DNA from: Bacillus sp. ZZV12-4809
Lineage (GTDB): Bacteria; Bacillota; Bacilli; Bacillales; Cytobacillaceae
Assembly: GCF_009849585.1 (NCBI RefSeq)
Contig: NZ_VCRN01000014.1
Location: 1 to 64,000 of the forward strand
Reading direction: 5' to 3'
Length of the DNA stretch: 64,000 nucleotides
A program made the translations under genes and the position numbers. Within the stretch, counting starts at the first letter, position 1; each line of letters opens with the position of its first letter. Positions 45,832 to 54,415 of the stretch are shown here, piece after piece. The notes beneath the pieces are model-generated. The model was not told the origin of the DNA, did not search any database, and worked only from the letters and a program-made list of their open reading frames with translations.

Positions 45832-46998
45832 TTAAATCTTATTAATAATATCGGAGTCCTTCCAAGAGTGAGCAGCATTATTCTTCCGTTGCATTTTTCT
45901 TTGTAAATAAATCTGGGTCGTCTTGATGTCAGAATGGCCAAGACTTTCCTTTATGGTCAACAAATCCGCGCCCTGGTCAGCACTAATAAGAGCAAAGCCA
46001 TGTCTGAAGCTATGAGGCGTAATAGGATTTTTACGCATTCTAATAAAATCCAAATCAGCACTATTTATTTTTTTGATTAAATAATTCGATAGATACTTAT
46101 ATCCATATGCTTTTCCCTTTGAAGTTGTAAACAAAGGGGAGTTATCGGAAGGATCGAGTTTAAAATCTAGCCTTCTTCTTTTACGAAACCCCTCTATGGC
46201 CTTTAAAACGTTTGGATGAATTAATACCTGGCGCTCCTTTTGACCCTTTCCCATAACTGTAAGCCAGTATTCTCCATCTAAATAAACAAGATCGCAAACT
46301 TTTGCATTACAGAGCTCCTGTATACGGAGCCCAGTTGTGGCCAATACTGATATCAATCCGTAAAGGATGGGATGAGTTCTGAAGTAATTGACTAAGCTAA
46401 TTACCTCCACAGAACTCATCTCTTTATTTGGTCTATCAAAGGATCGAACATTGCTGCTTAACATTTTTTGATGAAGCGGCACCTTAATGTATTGATTTTC
46501 GTACAGGAACTTTAAGAACCCTCTCATTACAACTGTTTTTCGACTTAGGGTAGCTACAGAATATTGCTTACCCCCATTCCCAAGTGGAGCTTCCTTCAAC
46601 CACTCCTGGTATTTCCTCATATTCCGTGGTGTTAGATTCTTCAATAGTCGATACTCTTGAACATCTCTAATTTCGACTTCTAGCAATTCTGCTTGTTCCA
46701 GCAGCTGCTGATAGAACAGAAGAAGATCCCTAAGATATTCCCGCTTTGTATTTTCTGTTCGATTTTTCTTCTCATTTAAATCCTTTTTTTGGTGTGCGTA
46801 AAAATATATCATTTCGATATCGTTAAAAAGTGAAAAGTTAGCCTCACCGTCTTTATCTATAATATCGCTCATTTTTTTATGTAAGGAATCATCTAAAAGG
46901 TATGTTACCAAAGAAGAAATTGTTTGAGCTTTATTTATTAAATCAGGAGTTAATAATTTATTAATTTGTTCAGTATAAACTAATTCACTAGATTTCAT
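45832..46998 (-). CDS. Tyrosine recombinase (XerC/D-like integrase)
   Basis: A 388-residue site-specific recombinase. A SAM-like N-terminal core-binding domain spans about residues 85-185. The catalytic residues are visible: R in TTGLRIQELC near 228, K in the beta-hairpin GKGQKERQ near 255, H-x-x-R in HSFRHGF near 326, H in LGHS near 350 and Y in QIYLQRK near 360. On the minus strand AAAGGAGGT precedes the ATG. It may resolve plasmid multimers or mobilise the adjacent cargo. No paired attachment sites were identified by eye. Confidence 0.85.
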   Translation of the reverse strand: MKSSELVYTEQINKLLTPDLINKAQTISSLVTYLLDDSLHKKMSDIIDKDGEANFSLFNDIEMIYFYAHQKKDLNEKKNRTENTKREYLRDLLLFYQQLLEQAELLEVEIRDVQEYRLLKNLTPRNMRKYQEWLKEAPLGNGGKQYSVATLSRKTVVMRGFLKFLYENQYIKVPLHQKMLSSNVRSFDRPNKEMSSVEVISLVNYFRTHPILYGLISVLATTGLRIQELCNAKVCDLVYLDGEYWLTVMGKGQKERQVLIHPNVLKAIEGFRKRRRLDFKLDPSDNSPLFTTSKGKAYGYKYLSNYLIKKINSADLDFIRMRKNPITPHSFRHGFALISADQGADLLTIKESLGHSDIKTTQIYLQRKMQRKNNAAHSWKDSDIINKI

Positions 46999-47350
46999 AT
47001 TTTATTTTACCTCCTTTAGATGAAATATATTTATTAACAATTTTATTTAAAACTATTAATTTTATTTAGATTTTATTATAAAAAACCAATTATATAAGGA
47101 GTTATTAAGTTATTATCTTACATTTATTATAATACAGATTACGAGAAAAATAGGTTATTTGTCTATATATAATAAGTGTTAACTGTTTTATATTTATTTA
47201 TTATTTTATTACATATTTTATAAATAACTAGACAATAGTGGTTTAGTTTGATATATTCATTTCAAGGAAAGGTTTTCCATCAACCAAGGCTAAGGTTTTA
47301 ATTGGAGACTTCCCTAACACACTAAAAAATTTTAAGAAGGGCTGATTAGG
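46999..47350. other. Extremely AT-rich intergenic stretch
   Basis: Between the divergent recombinase and the 47351 gene lie about 350 bases dominated by TTATTTAT-like runs. It must hold promoters in both directions and could hold the recombinase site. No clean inverted repeat or gene is seen. Confidence 0.4.
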
Positions 47351-47953
47351 ATGAAAAAAACATTAACATTCCATCTTCCAGCAATTTCGGTTGAAATTAA
47401 TGGAAGTGAGGGGCAAACTCAGGACGAACTAAGAAAGTTAGGCGAAGAAGCGGTTATTAAACAACTAACAAAAGATTTCCCTCGATACCAATGGTCAATG
47501 ACAGAAGGAACTGTGATTAAGGATGAAGATGTGGTTTGTGGACGTCCAGTAAAATTGAAAGCTTCTGGAGAAGTAGGCGTTATCTATGAAGTAAAACCAG
47601 GAACTAAATATCCTGTAAGGATCCTAATAAATGGTGAGAAAGAAATCCAGTGCACCCAGGCGGCGATTGATAAAGTGTCCAAAAAAGCAAGCATCGACAA
47701 ATTAATTAAAGGGCGTCAAGAATGGGAGAAATCAACAGGGGAATGGCTTGGTGTTCGATCGGGTTATTTTGTTAACGGGCAAGATATTATTCCAGTGGTA
47801 CTCAATGCGCGAGGTAGGGGCAAAATGAAAGCTTATAAAATCGATCACGAATCGAAGGGAAGTTACTATCATCTTACAGCTTCTAATATTCTAAGACTAT
47901 TTGACACAAAATTAGAAGCTGAAGATTACGCCTCTATGTTACAAAATCGTTAG
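47351..47953 (+). CDS. Hypothetical protein, 200 aa
   Basis: Unknown family. The N-terminus resembles a short beta-alpha module (MKKTLTFHLPAISVEI followed by a helix). A central segment VVCGRPVKLKASGEVGVIYEVK looks like a KOW/SH3-type strand pair as in DUF2187-like proteins. Soluble and basic. It begins the second backbone block. Confidence 0.55.
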   Translation: MKKTLTFHLPAISVEINGSEGQTQDELRKLGEEAVIKQLTKDFPRYQWSMTEGTVIKDEDVVCGRPVKLKASGEVGVIYEVKPGTKYPVRILINGEKEIQCTQAAIDKVSKKASIDKLIKGRQEWEKSTGEWLGVRSGYFVNGQDIIPVVLNARGRGKMKAYKIDHESKGSYYHLTASNILRLFDTKLEAEDYASMLQNR

Positions 47954-47968
47954 TTTATAACGTTTAAG

Positions 47969-48014
47969 AGGCAGTTTACACCATAGTTCATAATAACTGT
48001 GATGTAAATTGCCT
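47969..48014 (+). promoter_or_regulatory. Hairpin between an SD-like sequence and the 48015 start codon
   Basis: Arms 47969-47980 and 48003-48014 pair (one G-T), with an inner 7-bp extension (47982-47988 with 47995-48001). AAGAGG lies at the 5' base and the ATG immediately follows the 3' arm. No other ribosome binding site is present. Confidence 0.6.
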
Positions 48015-48401
48015 ATGGAACTCAAATATCTAAAACCCGATAATAAGAACGCCTTGTTAATTCATCAGGGGACTTCGGATGGTAAAGGAAGAACGCTTAT
48101 GAAAGAAGAATTTGAATTCATTGATAAACAGGTGCGAGAGGGGAAAGTTAATATAAAAATAACAACTTATTACCTTTCTGATATCAAAGCAGGTCTCAGA
48201 ATAGAAGTACGGAAACTATCCACAAAAAGGAAATCAACTGCAGAGATTGAATTAGTTTGGGGAGACGATAACATAATTCTAAAAAAGTCCCTAAGAAAAG
48301 TGGTTCTTGAAAATCCAAAAACCAAAGAAGTAAACGCATACATTGACGATTTTATAGAATATAGCAAGAAGAAAGGCTTGCTAAAAAACAGTGATACATA
48401 A
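48015..48401 (+). CDS. Hypothetical protein, 128 aa
   Basis: A basic soluble protein with no recognised family. The ATG at 48015 directly abuts a long hairpin, and the only SD-like sequence lies on the other side of that hairpin. The TTG at 48009 lies inside the hairpin arm. Its stop overlaps the next start by one base (TAATG), so both are coupled. Confidence 0.5.
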   Translation: MELKYLKPDNKNALLIHQGTSDGKGRTLMKEEFEFIDKQVREGKVNIKITTYYLSDIKAGLRIEVRKLSTKRKSTAEIELVWGDDNIILKKSLRKVVLENPKTKEVNAYIDDFIEYSKKKGLLKNSDT

Positions 48402-48895
48402 TGCTGAAAGGCAAGTATATTGGCAGTGATAAGGTGTGTTCTTTAAATAAAGAATATACATATTTTTTATTTCCTAATGGACCAAATCATTATTATGTAT
48501 CTAGATTTAATAACCCCAATGCACATTTTGGATGTTTCGACTGTGACTGGTTTCATATCCTTGAAGAAGAGGACTACGCTTCTGAGCCCCCACGCACGAA
48601 TATAGATCTTGAACAGGGTAAGATTTATAAAGCTAAATTGTTTTGGAGAAGAGCAGGGTATTGTAATATCCTGCTTACTCACTATTATCTATTGCCTCAA
48701 ATTACTCACGCTCATTTCTATGAAGATATTGAACTAACTAAATGTAAGGGATGCTTTCCGCTGCATTGGTTCAAGGATTTCAAAGAAGTATCTTATATAA
48801 TAGAAGAAACAGGTTCAAATCATTCTCCTTTTACCTTTTCAATAGCTTCCGAGGAAAGTTCGGATATTACATTTAAGCAACTCACACTTTTCTAA
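48401..48895 (+). CDS. Cysteine/aromatic-rich hypothetical protein, 164 aa
   Basis: Unknown. It contains cysteines in FGCFDCDWFHI near residue 46 and TKCKGCFPLHWF near 120, suggesting two metal-binding clusters. No signal peptide. Translation is coupled to the 48015 gene. Confidence 0.55.
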   Translation: MLKGKYIGSDKVCSLNKEYTYFLFPNGPNHYYVSRFNNPNAHFGCFDCDWFHILEEEDYASEPPRTNIDLEQGKIYKAKLFWRRAGYCNILLTHYYLLPQITHAHFYEDIELTKCKGCFPLHWFKDFKEVSYIIEETGSNHSPFTFSIASEESSDITFKQLTLF

Positions 48896-48912
48896 AGGCA
48901 GGAGGGATACCT

Positions 48913-49068
48913 TTGAATATCGTATTTACTTGTCAATTTTGTAATTCTATTGTGGACGATGGAGGGTATATCAAAGTAAACGGATCTCTTTATTGGATTG
49001 GCATCGTATGTGGATGTGATAATAAAGATATTAAAGAGTTAGAAACCTCTATAAAAAAAAACAATTAA
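48913..49068 (+). CDS. Small zinc-binding protein, 51 aa
   Basis: A TTG-started frame with GGAGGG upstream. It has CQFC near residue 7 and CGC near 34, a mini zinc ribbon. No family assigned. Confidence 0.45.
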   Translation: MNIVFTCQFCNSIVDDGGYIKVNGSLYWIGIVCGCDNKDIKELETSIKKNN

Positions 49069-49151
49069 AAGTGATTAGGAAATAATCTCCACTTAAAACT
49101 TATATAAAAAATTGTATTATAGTATGATTATCTTAGATAGAACGAATTGAT

Positions 49152-49176
49152 AACCAGCGACATTGCTGGTTTTTTT
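49152..49176 (+). terminator. Leader terminator before the 49207 gene
   Basis: A 7-bp stem (AACCAGC with GCTGGTT) and a seven-T run lie 31 bases before the ATG. A -10-like TATGAT at 49123-49128 lies upstream, so the terminator is within this gene's own leader. Confidence 0.75.
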
Positions 49177-49206
49177 ATAGAAACATTAAAAAGTAAGGTG
49201 AAACTC

Positions 49207-50166
49207 ATGGATAAAGAAAGAGAAATGATAACAACAAATGAAGCTGCAGAGATACTTAAGGTTAAACCATCAACTATTCATAAATATGTAAAACAAGGTG
49301 AATTAAAGCCGGTTTATGAAGATAACTGGCACATTGATAATACTAAATTATTCTACAAAGAAGATGTTGAGGAATTAAAACAGAAAAAGGGAAAGCCAGG
49401 AATTACTACTGGAGAAGCTAGCAAATTACTTGGTCTCCATACAGCAACAATTTTTCAATACATTCAACAAGGATTACTTGCTGCAGAGAAAAAGTTATAT
49501 AAAGGAAGGGAATTTTATTTCATTTCCCCAGAAGAACTTGAGCGATTTAAATCCTATTATGAGGAACAGAAAAGGAATGAAGGGAAAGATTTTTACGATA
49601 AAGATAAAAACTACGCCTGGTACCAGGAGTTTCTTTCTCCGGAAGATAAAGACAGTAATTTTCTTTTACTAAACGAAGAGTTGCAGCCTTATCTTCAAAG
49701 CCAAAATGGAGAGCAAATTCCATATGATGAAATAGAAAAAGCAGGTTATAAACCGGTTAAAAAGATTCCGGATATAGGATATAAAACACAGAAAGGCTTT
49801 GCTAAATTCCAATTTACAGAATCCCAGGAATTCTATAGAACAATGGGTCTCTTTTACTCTACACTAGGGCCAAAAAACATAAAGGTTTTTTTAGATAAAG
49901 AAAACAAGATCACCGTTGAAGTAAAGCCAATTTTAATTAAAGATGATATACCAGGTTACATTTTTTCCTTACTTGAAGAATCTTTGATTGAGGGAGATAT
50001 TTCGAAGAGATTAGAAGGAGTGTTTATTGACAGTGACTTGGAAGTTCTCGCTATCGCTATCCCTTCTGAACTAAAGAGAAAAATTAAGGAAGATGCTGCT
50101 AAATCAAAAAATACAATTGAGGAATTAGTAATTTCAATTTTAAGGGATAAGTATGGAAGACTCTAA
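49207..50166 (+). CDS. DNA-binding protein with two MerR/excisionase-type helix-turn-helix units
   Basis: A 319-residue protein. Residues 5-60 form one helix-turn-helix (ITTNEAAEILKVKPSTIHKYVKQG) and residues 68-120 a second (ITTGEASKLLGLHTATIFQYIQQG). The middle part is an uncharacterised alpha/beta region. The C-terminal 40 residues look like a ribbon-helix-helix (AIPSELKRKIKEDAAKSKNTIEELV). Three DNA-binding modules in one chain suggest a partition- or segregation-type DNA binder or a master regulator (inference). The ATG at 49207 follows AAGGTG; the longer frame runs back through the leader terminator. Confidence 0.72.
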   Translation: MDKEREMITTNEAAEILKVKPSTIHKYVKQGELKPVYEDNWHIDNTKLFYKEDVEELKQKKGKPGITTGEASKLLGLHTATIFQYIQQGLLAAEKKLYKGREFYFISPEELERFKSYYEEQKRNEGKDFYDKDKNYAWYQEFLSPEDKDSNFLLLNEELQPYLQSQNGEQIPYDEIEKAGYKPVKKIPDIGYKTQKGFAKFQFTESQEFYRTMGLFYSTLGPKNIKVFLDKENKITVEVKPILIKDDIPGYIFSLLEESLIEGDISKRLEGVFIDSDLEVLAIAIPSELKRKIKEDAAKSKNTIEELVISILRDKYGRL

Positions 50167-50305
50167 TAGTTAGGAAGAAGGAATATATGTTTCACAAAAG
50201 ACTAATACTGTTCTTGTATCCTTTCTACCCAATATGAATACCCTGGACACGCATCCAGTACCCTTCTATATTTATTTAATTACATAATTGAGGTGAAACT
50301 ACTGT

Positions 50306-50416
50306 ATGTATAAGGAAATTGACTGTAAATATTGCGATAGTATAGAACTGCATAAAGAGATTGACGATGACATATGGAAATGCCAGCGGTGCGGGAACAA
50401 GATTAAATATGTTTAA
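50306..50416 (+). CDS. Tiny zinc ribbon, 36 aa
   Basis: Two CxxC pairs (CKYC near residue 7, CQRC near 29) in 36 residues form a minimal zinc ribbon. GAGGTG precedes it. Its stop overlaps the start of the next small membrane protein. Confidence 0.5.
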   Translation: MYKEIDCKYCDSIELHKEIDDDIWKCQRCGNKIKYV

Positions 50417-50582
50417 TCCAACCTTTATTAGAGCATTAGTTTATGCAGGCCTGCTATCCTGTTCCCTTGCTATCCTAGTTTGCACAGTCTTCCGTGAATG
50501 GGAACGCATTCCCTTCCAGAGTTTGAATCTAGCTATCTGGTCAGTTGTTTTTTTCATCCATCGTCAAAGAGGAACATGGTAA
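50409..50582 (+). CDS. Small membrane protein, 57 aa
   Basis: Two hydrophobic helices separated by a short charged loop (REWERIP). The ATG at 50409 overlaps the end of the zinc-ribbon frame by eight bases, so coupled translation is likely. Unknown role. Confidence 0.5.
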   Translation: MFNPTFIRALVYAGLLSCSLAILVCTVFREWERIPFQSLNLAIWSVVFFIHRQRGTW

Positions 50583-50683
50583 AAAAGCCTATTGCAGTAT
50601 TAGATAGTTCTTATTAACTTTCTAATTTGCAAGAGGAACTACATAAATGGTAAAATAAAGTTAATTTAACAAATTAATGGGAG

Positions 50684-50725
50684 GACCCCAATCAGCACTT
50701 TATATGGCTGTATTGGGGTCTTTTT
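50684..50725 (+). terminator. Leader terminator before the 50743 gene
   Basis: A 13-bp stem (50684-50696 with 50707-50720, one bulge) and a T run end 17 bases before the ATG, directly in front of GGAGGGG. Confidence 0.8.
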
Positions 50726-50742
50726 GTATTGGAGGGGATCAT

Positions 50743-51033
50743 ATGTTAGCTTTTGAAAAGAAACGTGAGGAGGAGCAAAGAAAGAGATTAGTTGAGAAAG
50801 TTCTATCCTATCAATACCAAGGGGAGGTTTATATATTAACCCCTGGACGAATATGGAAATCACTTGTTTTAAAATATTTTAAAAAAGTTGATAGTGGAGA
50901 AATATCTATTGAGCAACTTATACAATTACTAGAAGAAAAAGGAGGGGTAAAGTATGGCCAAAGCTATAAATTAGTGAGATACCCGATAGAAGAATGTTTG
51001 AACTACATAGCTAAATTAGTAAAGAAAAGATAG
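50743..51033 (+). CDS. Hypothetical protein, 96 aa
   Basis: A small, basic, helical cytoplasmic protein without recognised domain. The ATG is set by GGAGGGG. It is expressed from a leader carrying the terminator at 50684. Confidence 0.5.
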   Translation: MLAFEKKREEEQRKRLVEKVLSYQYQGEVYILTPGRIWKSLVLKYFKKVDSGEISIEQLIQLLEEKGGVKYGQSYKLVRYPIEECLNYIAKLVKKR

Positions 51034-51073
51034 TTTAAAAATAGATAATTAGGTTTGTTAGGAGGGAAAGGGT

Positions 51074-51823
51074 ATAAATAAAATACGGATAACCAAAATT
51101 TTGTTAATCGTTTCAACTGCTTTAACATTAATCTCCTGTTCTGCCCCAGGTCTTACCTATGAAGATGCACCAAAGTATGAAATAAAACACTCAAATGATG
51201 ATACAGATGACCAATTCTTTGGAAATATAATATACCCAAATAATGAAGAAAATGGAAAATACGAGACAAAAACCAATCTAAAACCAATTAATAAAAAGGA
51301 AAAAAATGATTCCGAAAGTAGAAGGAAGGTGACCGTAACATCCGTGATTGATGCTGATAGTATCCGATATTTCGATCCTCTACTAAATAAAGAGGTAACT
51401 GGAAGATTATTGGGAATAAATGCCCCCGAAGCAACCAAAACTGTTGAAAAATTCGGACCTGAAGGCACAGCATTTTTAACCAATCTAATAATGGGTAAAG
51501 AAATTGAGATTGAAAGTGATCCCAATTCTGATATTACAGATAAGTACGGGAGGTACTTAATTCACGCCTTTATTAGTGGAAAAAGTATACAACAAATTCT
51601 TATCTTAGAGGGATTAGTAAGAGTCGCTTATTTATATGATGAATACAACTATACAGATCTATATCTTGCAGCGGAAAAAGAAGCAAAAATAGTCGGCCAA
51701 AATATTTGGAGTATTCCCGGGTATGTAGATAAAAAGAATGGTTTTGACATGCATGTTGTATCAGAAGATTTGAAGGGGAGTATTGTAGAAAAAGCAGGAG
51801 AATTCATGAATATATTAAAGTAG
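51074..51823 (+). CDS. Thermonuclease-family lipoprotein with apparent ATA start
   Basis: A 249-residue surface nuclease. The signal peptide reads NKIRITKILL, a hydrophobic core and the lipobox LISC. The SNase domain starts near residue 84 (VTVTSVIDADSIRYF), with RLLGINAPEA, EIEIESDPNSDITDKYGRYLIHAFI and the C-terminal NIWS helix all matching staphylococcal nuclease. The SD AGGAGGG ends seven bases before an ATA codon at 51074. The first standard start, TTG at 51101, is 34 bases from the SD and removes the basic n-region. An ATA start is therefore proposed. It could degrade DNA at the surface or act in transfer. Confidence 0.75.
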   Translation: MNKIRITKILLIVSTALTLISCSAPGLTYEDAPKYEIKHSNDDTDDQFFGNIIYPNNEENGKYETKTNLKPINKKEKNDSESRRKVTVTSVIDADSIRYFDPLLNKEVTGRLLGINAPEATKTVEKFGPEGTAFLTNLIMGKEIEIESDPNSDITDKYGRYLIHAFISGKSIQQILILEGLVRVAYLYDEYNYTDLYLAAEKEAKIVGQNIWSIPGYVDKKNGFDMHVVSEDLKGSIVEKAGEFMNILK

Positions 51824-51838
51824 AAAAGAGGGCGTGAT

Positions 51839-52066
51839 ATGAAAGAACTCAAGATAAATCTTATAAATTTAGATGAGTCAAATAGTCAGGAAATTATAAT
51901 TGAGATAAAAGGAAAGTCCAAAAGTGAACTTGAGCTGACTTTGCAAGCCATTGATGTTCTGATCGATTCCATTGAGGATACCTGTAGGGAAGATCCAGAA
52001 TGTTACAAGGAAGCTTCTATAAGAATAAAATCTGCATTAAAAAGTACCGATGAATGGGTGAGTTAA
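51839..52066 (+). CDS. Acidic hypothetical protein, 75 aa
   Basis: A small acidic protein predicted as a strand followed by two helices. It has GAGGGCG upstream and follows the nuclease gene by 15 bases. No family recognised. Confidence 0.5.
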   Translation: MKELKINLINLDESNSQEIIIEIKGKSKSELELTLQAIDVLIDSIEDTCREDPECYKEASIRIKSALKSTDEWVS

Positions 52067-52085
52067 AACTAAATATAGGAAAATA

Positions 52086-52114
52086 TTGATACAGATAGAA
52101 ATTTATAGTAAAAT
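52086..52114 (+). promoter_or_regulatory. Promoter upstream of leader copy B
   Basis: TTGATA (52086-52091), a 17-base spacer and TAAAAT (52109-52114). Transcription would start about 30 bases before the structured leader. Confidence 0.7.
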
Positions 52115-52150
52115 TTTTCTGTAAGTATTTTTTTCTATTAATTTTTTTGC

Positions 52151-52256
52151 AGTCTATTGAAGACTAGCGGGAACGCTTAAAAGTTACGGCCTTTGTGGTC
52201 GATGGAACATTACTTTATTTGTAATGTCTTTCTATCGCCCAAAGGTCGTTTTTTTG
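52151..52256 (+). ncRNA. Structured RNA leader element, copy B
   Basis: Hairpin AGTCT/AGACT (52151-52165), then AGCGG (52166-52170), then 18 bases, then GCCTTTG (52189-52195) and GGTCGATGG. An inner hairpin ACATTAC/GTAATGT (52207-52227) follows. The 3' arm CAAAGGTCGT pairs with ACGGCCTTTG to form a terminator with seven T residues. The same order and spacing occur at 7589 and 54416 with different stem sequences. Confidence 0.72.
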
Positions 52257-52297
52257 TGCAAATTTTCAAGACAAAAAACGAAAGGGTGAGGTAAAAT

Positions 52298-52678
52298 ATG
52301 TTAACAAAGATATTAATAGCAGCAGGGATAGGTTCAGTGATGGGCGTATTATCTCATGCTAAGAGGAATAACACCATTAAAAAACCAAGAAACACAAAAA
52401 GAACATTCTATCCAGGTTTTTTAACTGATATGGCTTATGGGGCATTGGCTGCCGTCGCAGTTGTTATTGTGGCAGACCCTAATGGTATGGAAAGAGTAAT
52501 ATTGACTTCTATCTTAGGCGGCTATGCTGGAGAAGGTGCAATTGCCAAATTAGAAGCGTCAAATCAGCAAGCTAATATTGATTCGGTTAAGAGCAATTTG
52601 GAAAAATTAAACGAATCCTTGCCTGCTCCTGAACCGAAAGACAATGAGTCCTCAGCAAAACAAGAGAAAGAACAATAA
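52298..52678 (+). CDS. Small membrane protein, DUF4257-like
   Basis: A 126-residue protein. Residues 1-20 and 45-90 contain hydrophobic helices (ILIAAGIGSVMGVLSH, then LAAVAVVIVADP and ILTSILGGYAGEGAI), and the C-terminus is a charged tail. The layout matches DUF4257 membrane proteins known from Bacillus plasmids. Expression is gated by leader copy B. Function is unknown. Confidence 0.6.
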   Translation: MLTKILIAAGIGSVMGVLSHAKRNNTIKKPRNTKRTFYPGFLTDMAYGALAAVAVVIVADPNGMERVILTSILGGYAGEGAIAKLEASNQQANIDSVKSNLEKLNESLPAPEPKDNESSAKQEKEQ

Positions 52679-52799
52679 ACAAGCATTGTTCTTTCTTACA
52701 TATTTTGCAAGAAAAATATGATATAATTACCGTAACAATTAAACGATATCTAAATGGAGACTGAATCTTAGCAAATAAATCCTGAAAGGAGATGCCAAG

Positions 52800-53054
52800 A
52801 TGCAACTTAAGGACTTTCTAAATGCTAATGAGCTTGAGAAGTTTAATGAACTTCAACTTGAACTACTTGATGCCCATAACAAGAAGGAGAGGACCTTAAT
52901 TCAGGCTGAGATTGACGAAATCTTAAATACAGCGAGAAGTCGGTACGAATCTTTAATGAGCGGAAATAAAGAACAGGCTTCAACCTATGAACTTATTAGA
53001 GCAACGTCACCTTTTGTCCGGATTAAAGGAAAGAAAGAGCATGTATTACAATGA
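52800..53054 (+). CDS. Hypothetical helical protein, 84 aa
   Basis: A small charged, coiled-coil-like protein (LEKFNELQLELLDAHNKKE). GAAAGGAG precedes the ATG. A terminator begins at its stop codon. No family recognised. Confidence 0.5.
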   Translation: MQLKDFLNANELEKFNELQLELLDAHNKKERTLIQAEIDEILNTARSRYESLMSGNKEQASTYELIRATSPFVRIKGKKEHVLQ

Positions 53055-53095
53055 AAAAAGCTGTATTCCATCATATTGTGGGATACAGCTTTTTT
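53054..53095. terminator. Bidirectional terminator
   Basis: A stem AGCTGTAT(T)CC with GGATACAGCT has A and T flanks. It lies between the convergent genes at 52800 and 53110. Confidence 0.82.
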
Positions 53096-53109
53096 GTTTG
53101 GTGACAGCA

Positions 53110-54231
53110 CTATTGAATCGAGTTTAGGCCATCCAGCGTCTTTCCATAATAATCTGCCATTACACTAATATTCTCTTGTGAAAGAGCTGAAGGATCACCA
53201 TTGGATATACCTTGAAGGACTTCTAAGTAAACATTCGTCTCTTCTAAACAGGTCATCCAGTTGTTCATAATTTCTTGGTATTCTGGATAAGGAACAGATA
53301 CATTTACAGATTCTCTATAAATATTTCCTAAATCCATTTGCAATTGGGTTATAGAGGTGATTCCACTTGATACACCTTGAACTTGGTTCATAACATTGTT
53401 CCAATAATCATCCAGTAGGCTATTCATAATATTGACAAATTCTAATTTTGCAGGGTCTTCCACTGGAATGTTTTGAAAATCCTGATCTTCATTTACTGAG
53501 ACATCTGTCTCTTCAAAGTCAACCTCATTGGTTTCCACTTCTTTATTTACAGAACCCGTCATATTAGCTGCAATTTCTAAACTCTTTTTGCTGTCTAATG
53601 CTTCTTTTTTCATTGTTATTGCTTTTTCATGATCCGGATAGGTGTTAATTGCAACAGTGAATAGAGAGATGGCTTCATCCCATTCTTGGTTATTATACGC
53701 CTTGGTTCCGTTAATCATATTTTCACAGAACATAAGGAGCTGCTTAACCTCAGAATTCTCAATATCCATATCTAAAAGTTTTGATAGGTTTTTTTTAGCA
53801 TATGAGTATTCTCCACCTTTAATGGCTGTATTAGCCATTGTAAGAAGGTTTTCACTATATTTTGTTTTGGTGACATTTAGGAGATCTTGTGTTTCTTTTA
53901 GAATGCTATCCAGGTATTCCTTATTTTCGTGTTCCTTAAGAATAGAAGTATATATAGATATTGCCTCTTCAAATTGCTTTTTATTTGTTTGGTCTTTTCC
54001 TTCTTTCAGGAGCTTAGATATTTGAGATTTTCCCTTGGCTTCTGCATAAAGTTGTTCAGCTTCTTCTGTTTTTTTCTCTTCCAATGCCTGCTCCAAATAA
54101 TCCACTGCTTTAGCATACTCCTCGTGTTCAAGGGAGTTTTTACCCTTTTGTAAATAGTCGTCATATTTCCCTGTACAACCTGCAACTAACATAAATAGAA
54201 AAATAATTCCTATCCACCCACCACTTCTCAC
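53110..54231 (-). CDS. TPR-repeat lipoprotein
   Basis: A 373-residue surface lipoprotein on the minus strand. The signal peptide ends in the lipobox LVAGC near residue 19. TPR-like repeats follow: DYLQKGKNSLEHEEYAKAVDYL, then KEGKDQTNKKQFEEAISIY and AYNNQEWDEAISLFTVAI. The C-terminal 110 residues are a separate helical domain. The GTG at 54231 is preferred because AAGGGG lies six bases upstream. It is the only minus-strand gene in this block. It probably scaffolds a membrane complex. Confidence 0.72.
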   Translation of the reverse strand: MRSGGWIGIIFLFMLVAGCTGKYDDYLQKGKNSLEHEEYAKAVDYLEQALEEKKTEEAEQLYAEAKGKSQISKLLKEGKDQTNKKQFEEAISIYTSILKEHENKEYLDSILKETQDLLNVTKTKYSENLLTMANTAIKGGEYSYAKKNLSKLLDMDIENSEVKQLLMFCENMINGTKAYNNQEWDEAISLFTVAINTYPDHEKAITMKKEALDSKKSLEIAANMTGSVNKEVETNEVDFEETDVSVNEDQDFQNIPVEDPAKLEFVNIMNSLLDDYWNNVMNQVQGVSSGITSITQLQMDLGNIYRESVNVSVPYPEYQEIMNNWMTCLEETNVYLEVLQGISNGDPSALSQENISVMADYYGKTLDGLNSIQ

Positions 54232-54240
54232 CCCAACCAC

Positions 54241-54415
54241 CCCTTATAACATAAAAATATAGATAAATTATACAATTAATTACTTATTTTGGGATATATA
54301 TAATCGTGATAAAAGTATAATCATAACTTTTAAATATTGAGGCATTACATAGACAATAAATGGGTAAATTGTTATAATTTTATTATTAAATTTCTTTATT
54401 TTATTATTTTGAGGC
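54241..54415. other. AT-rich divergent promoter region
   Basis: Separates the lipoprotein gene from leader copy C. TTATAATTT near 54372 may be the -10 for the leader. Nothing else is seen. Confidence 0.35.

Noticed and set aside
53642-54153. Plus-strand frames across the TPR lipoprotein
   Set aside because: They are antisense shadows of a minus-strand gene with a signal peptide, lipobox and TPR repeats.
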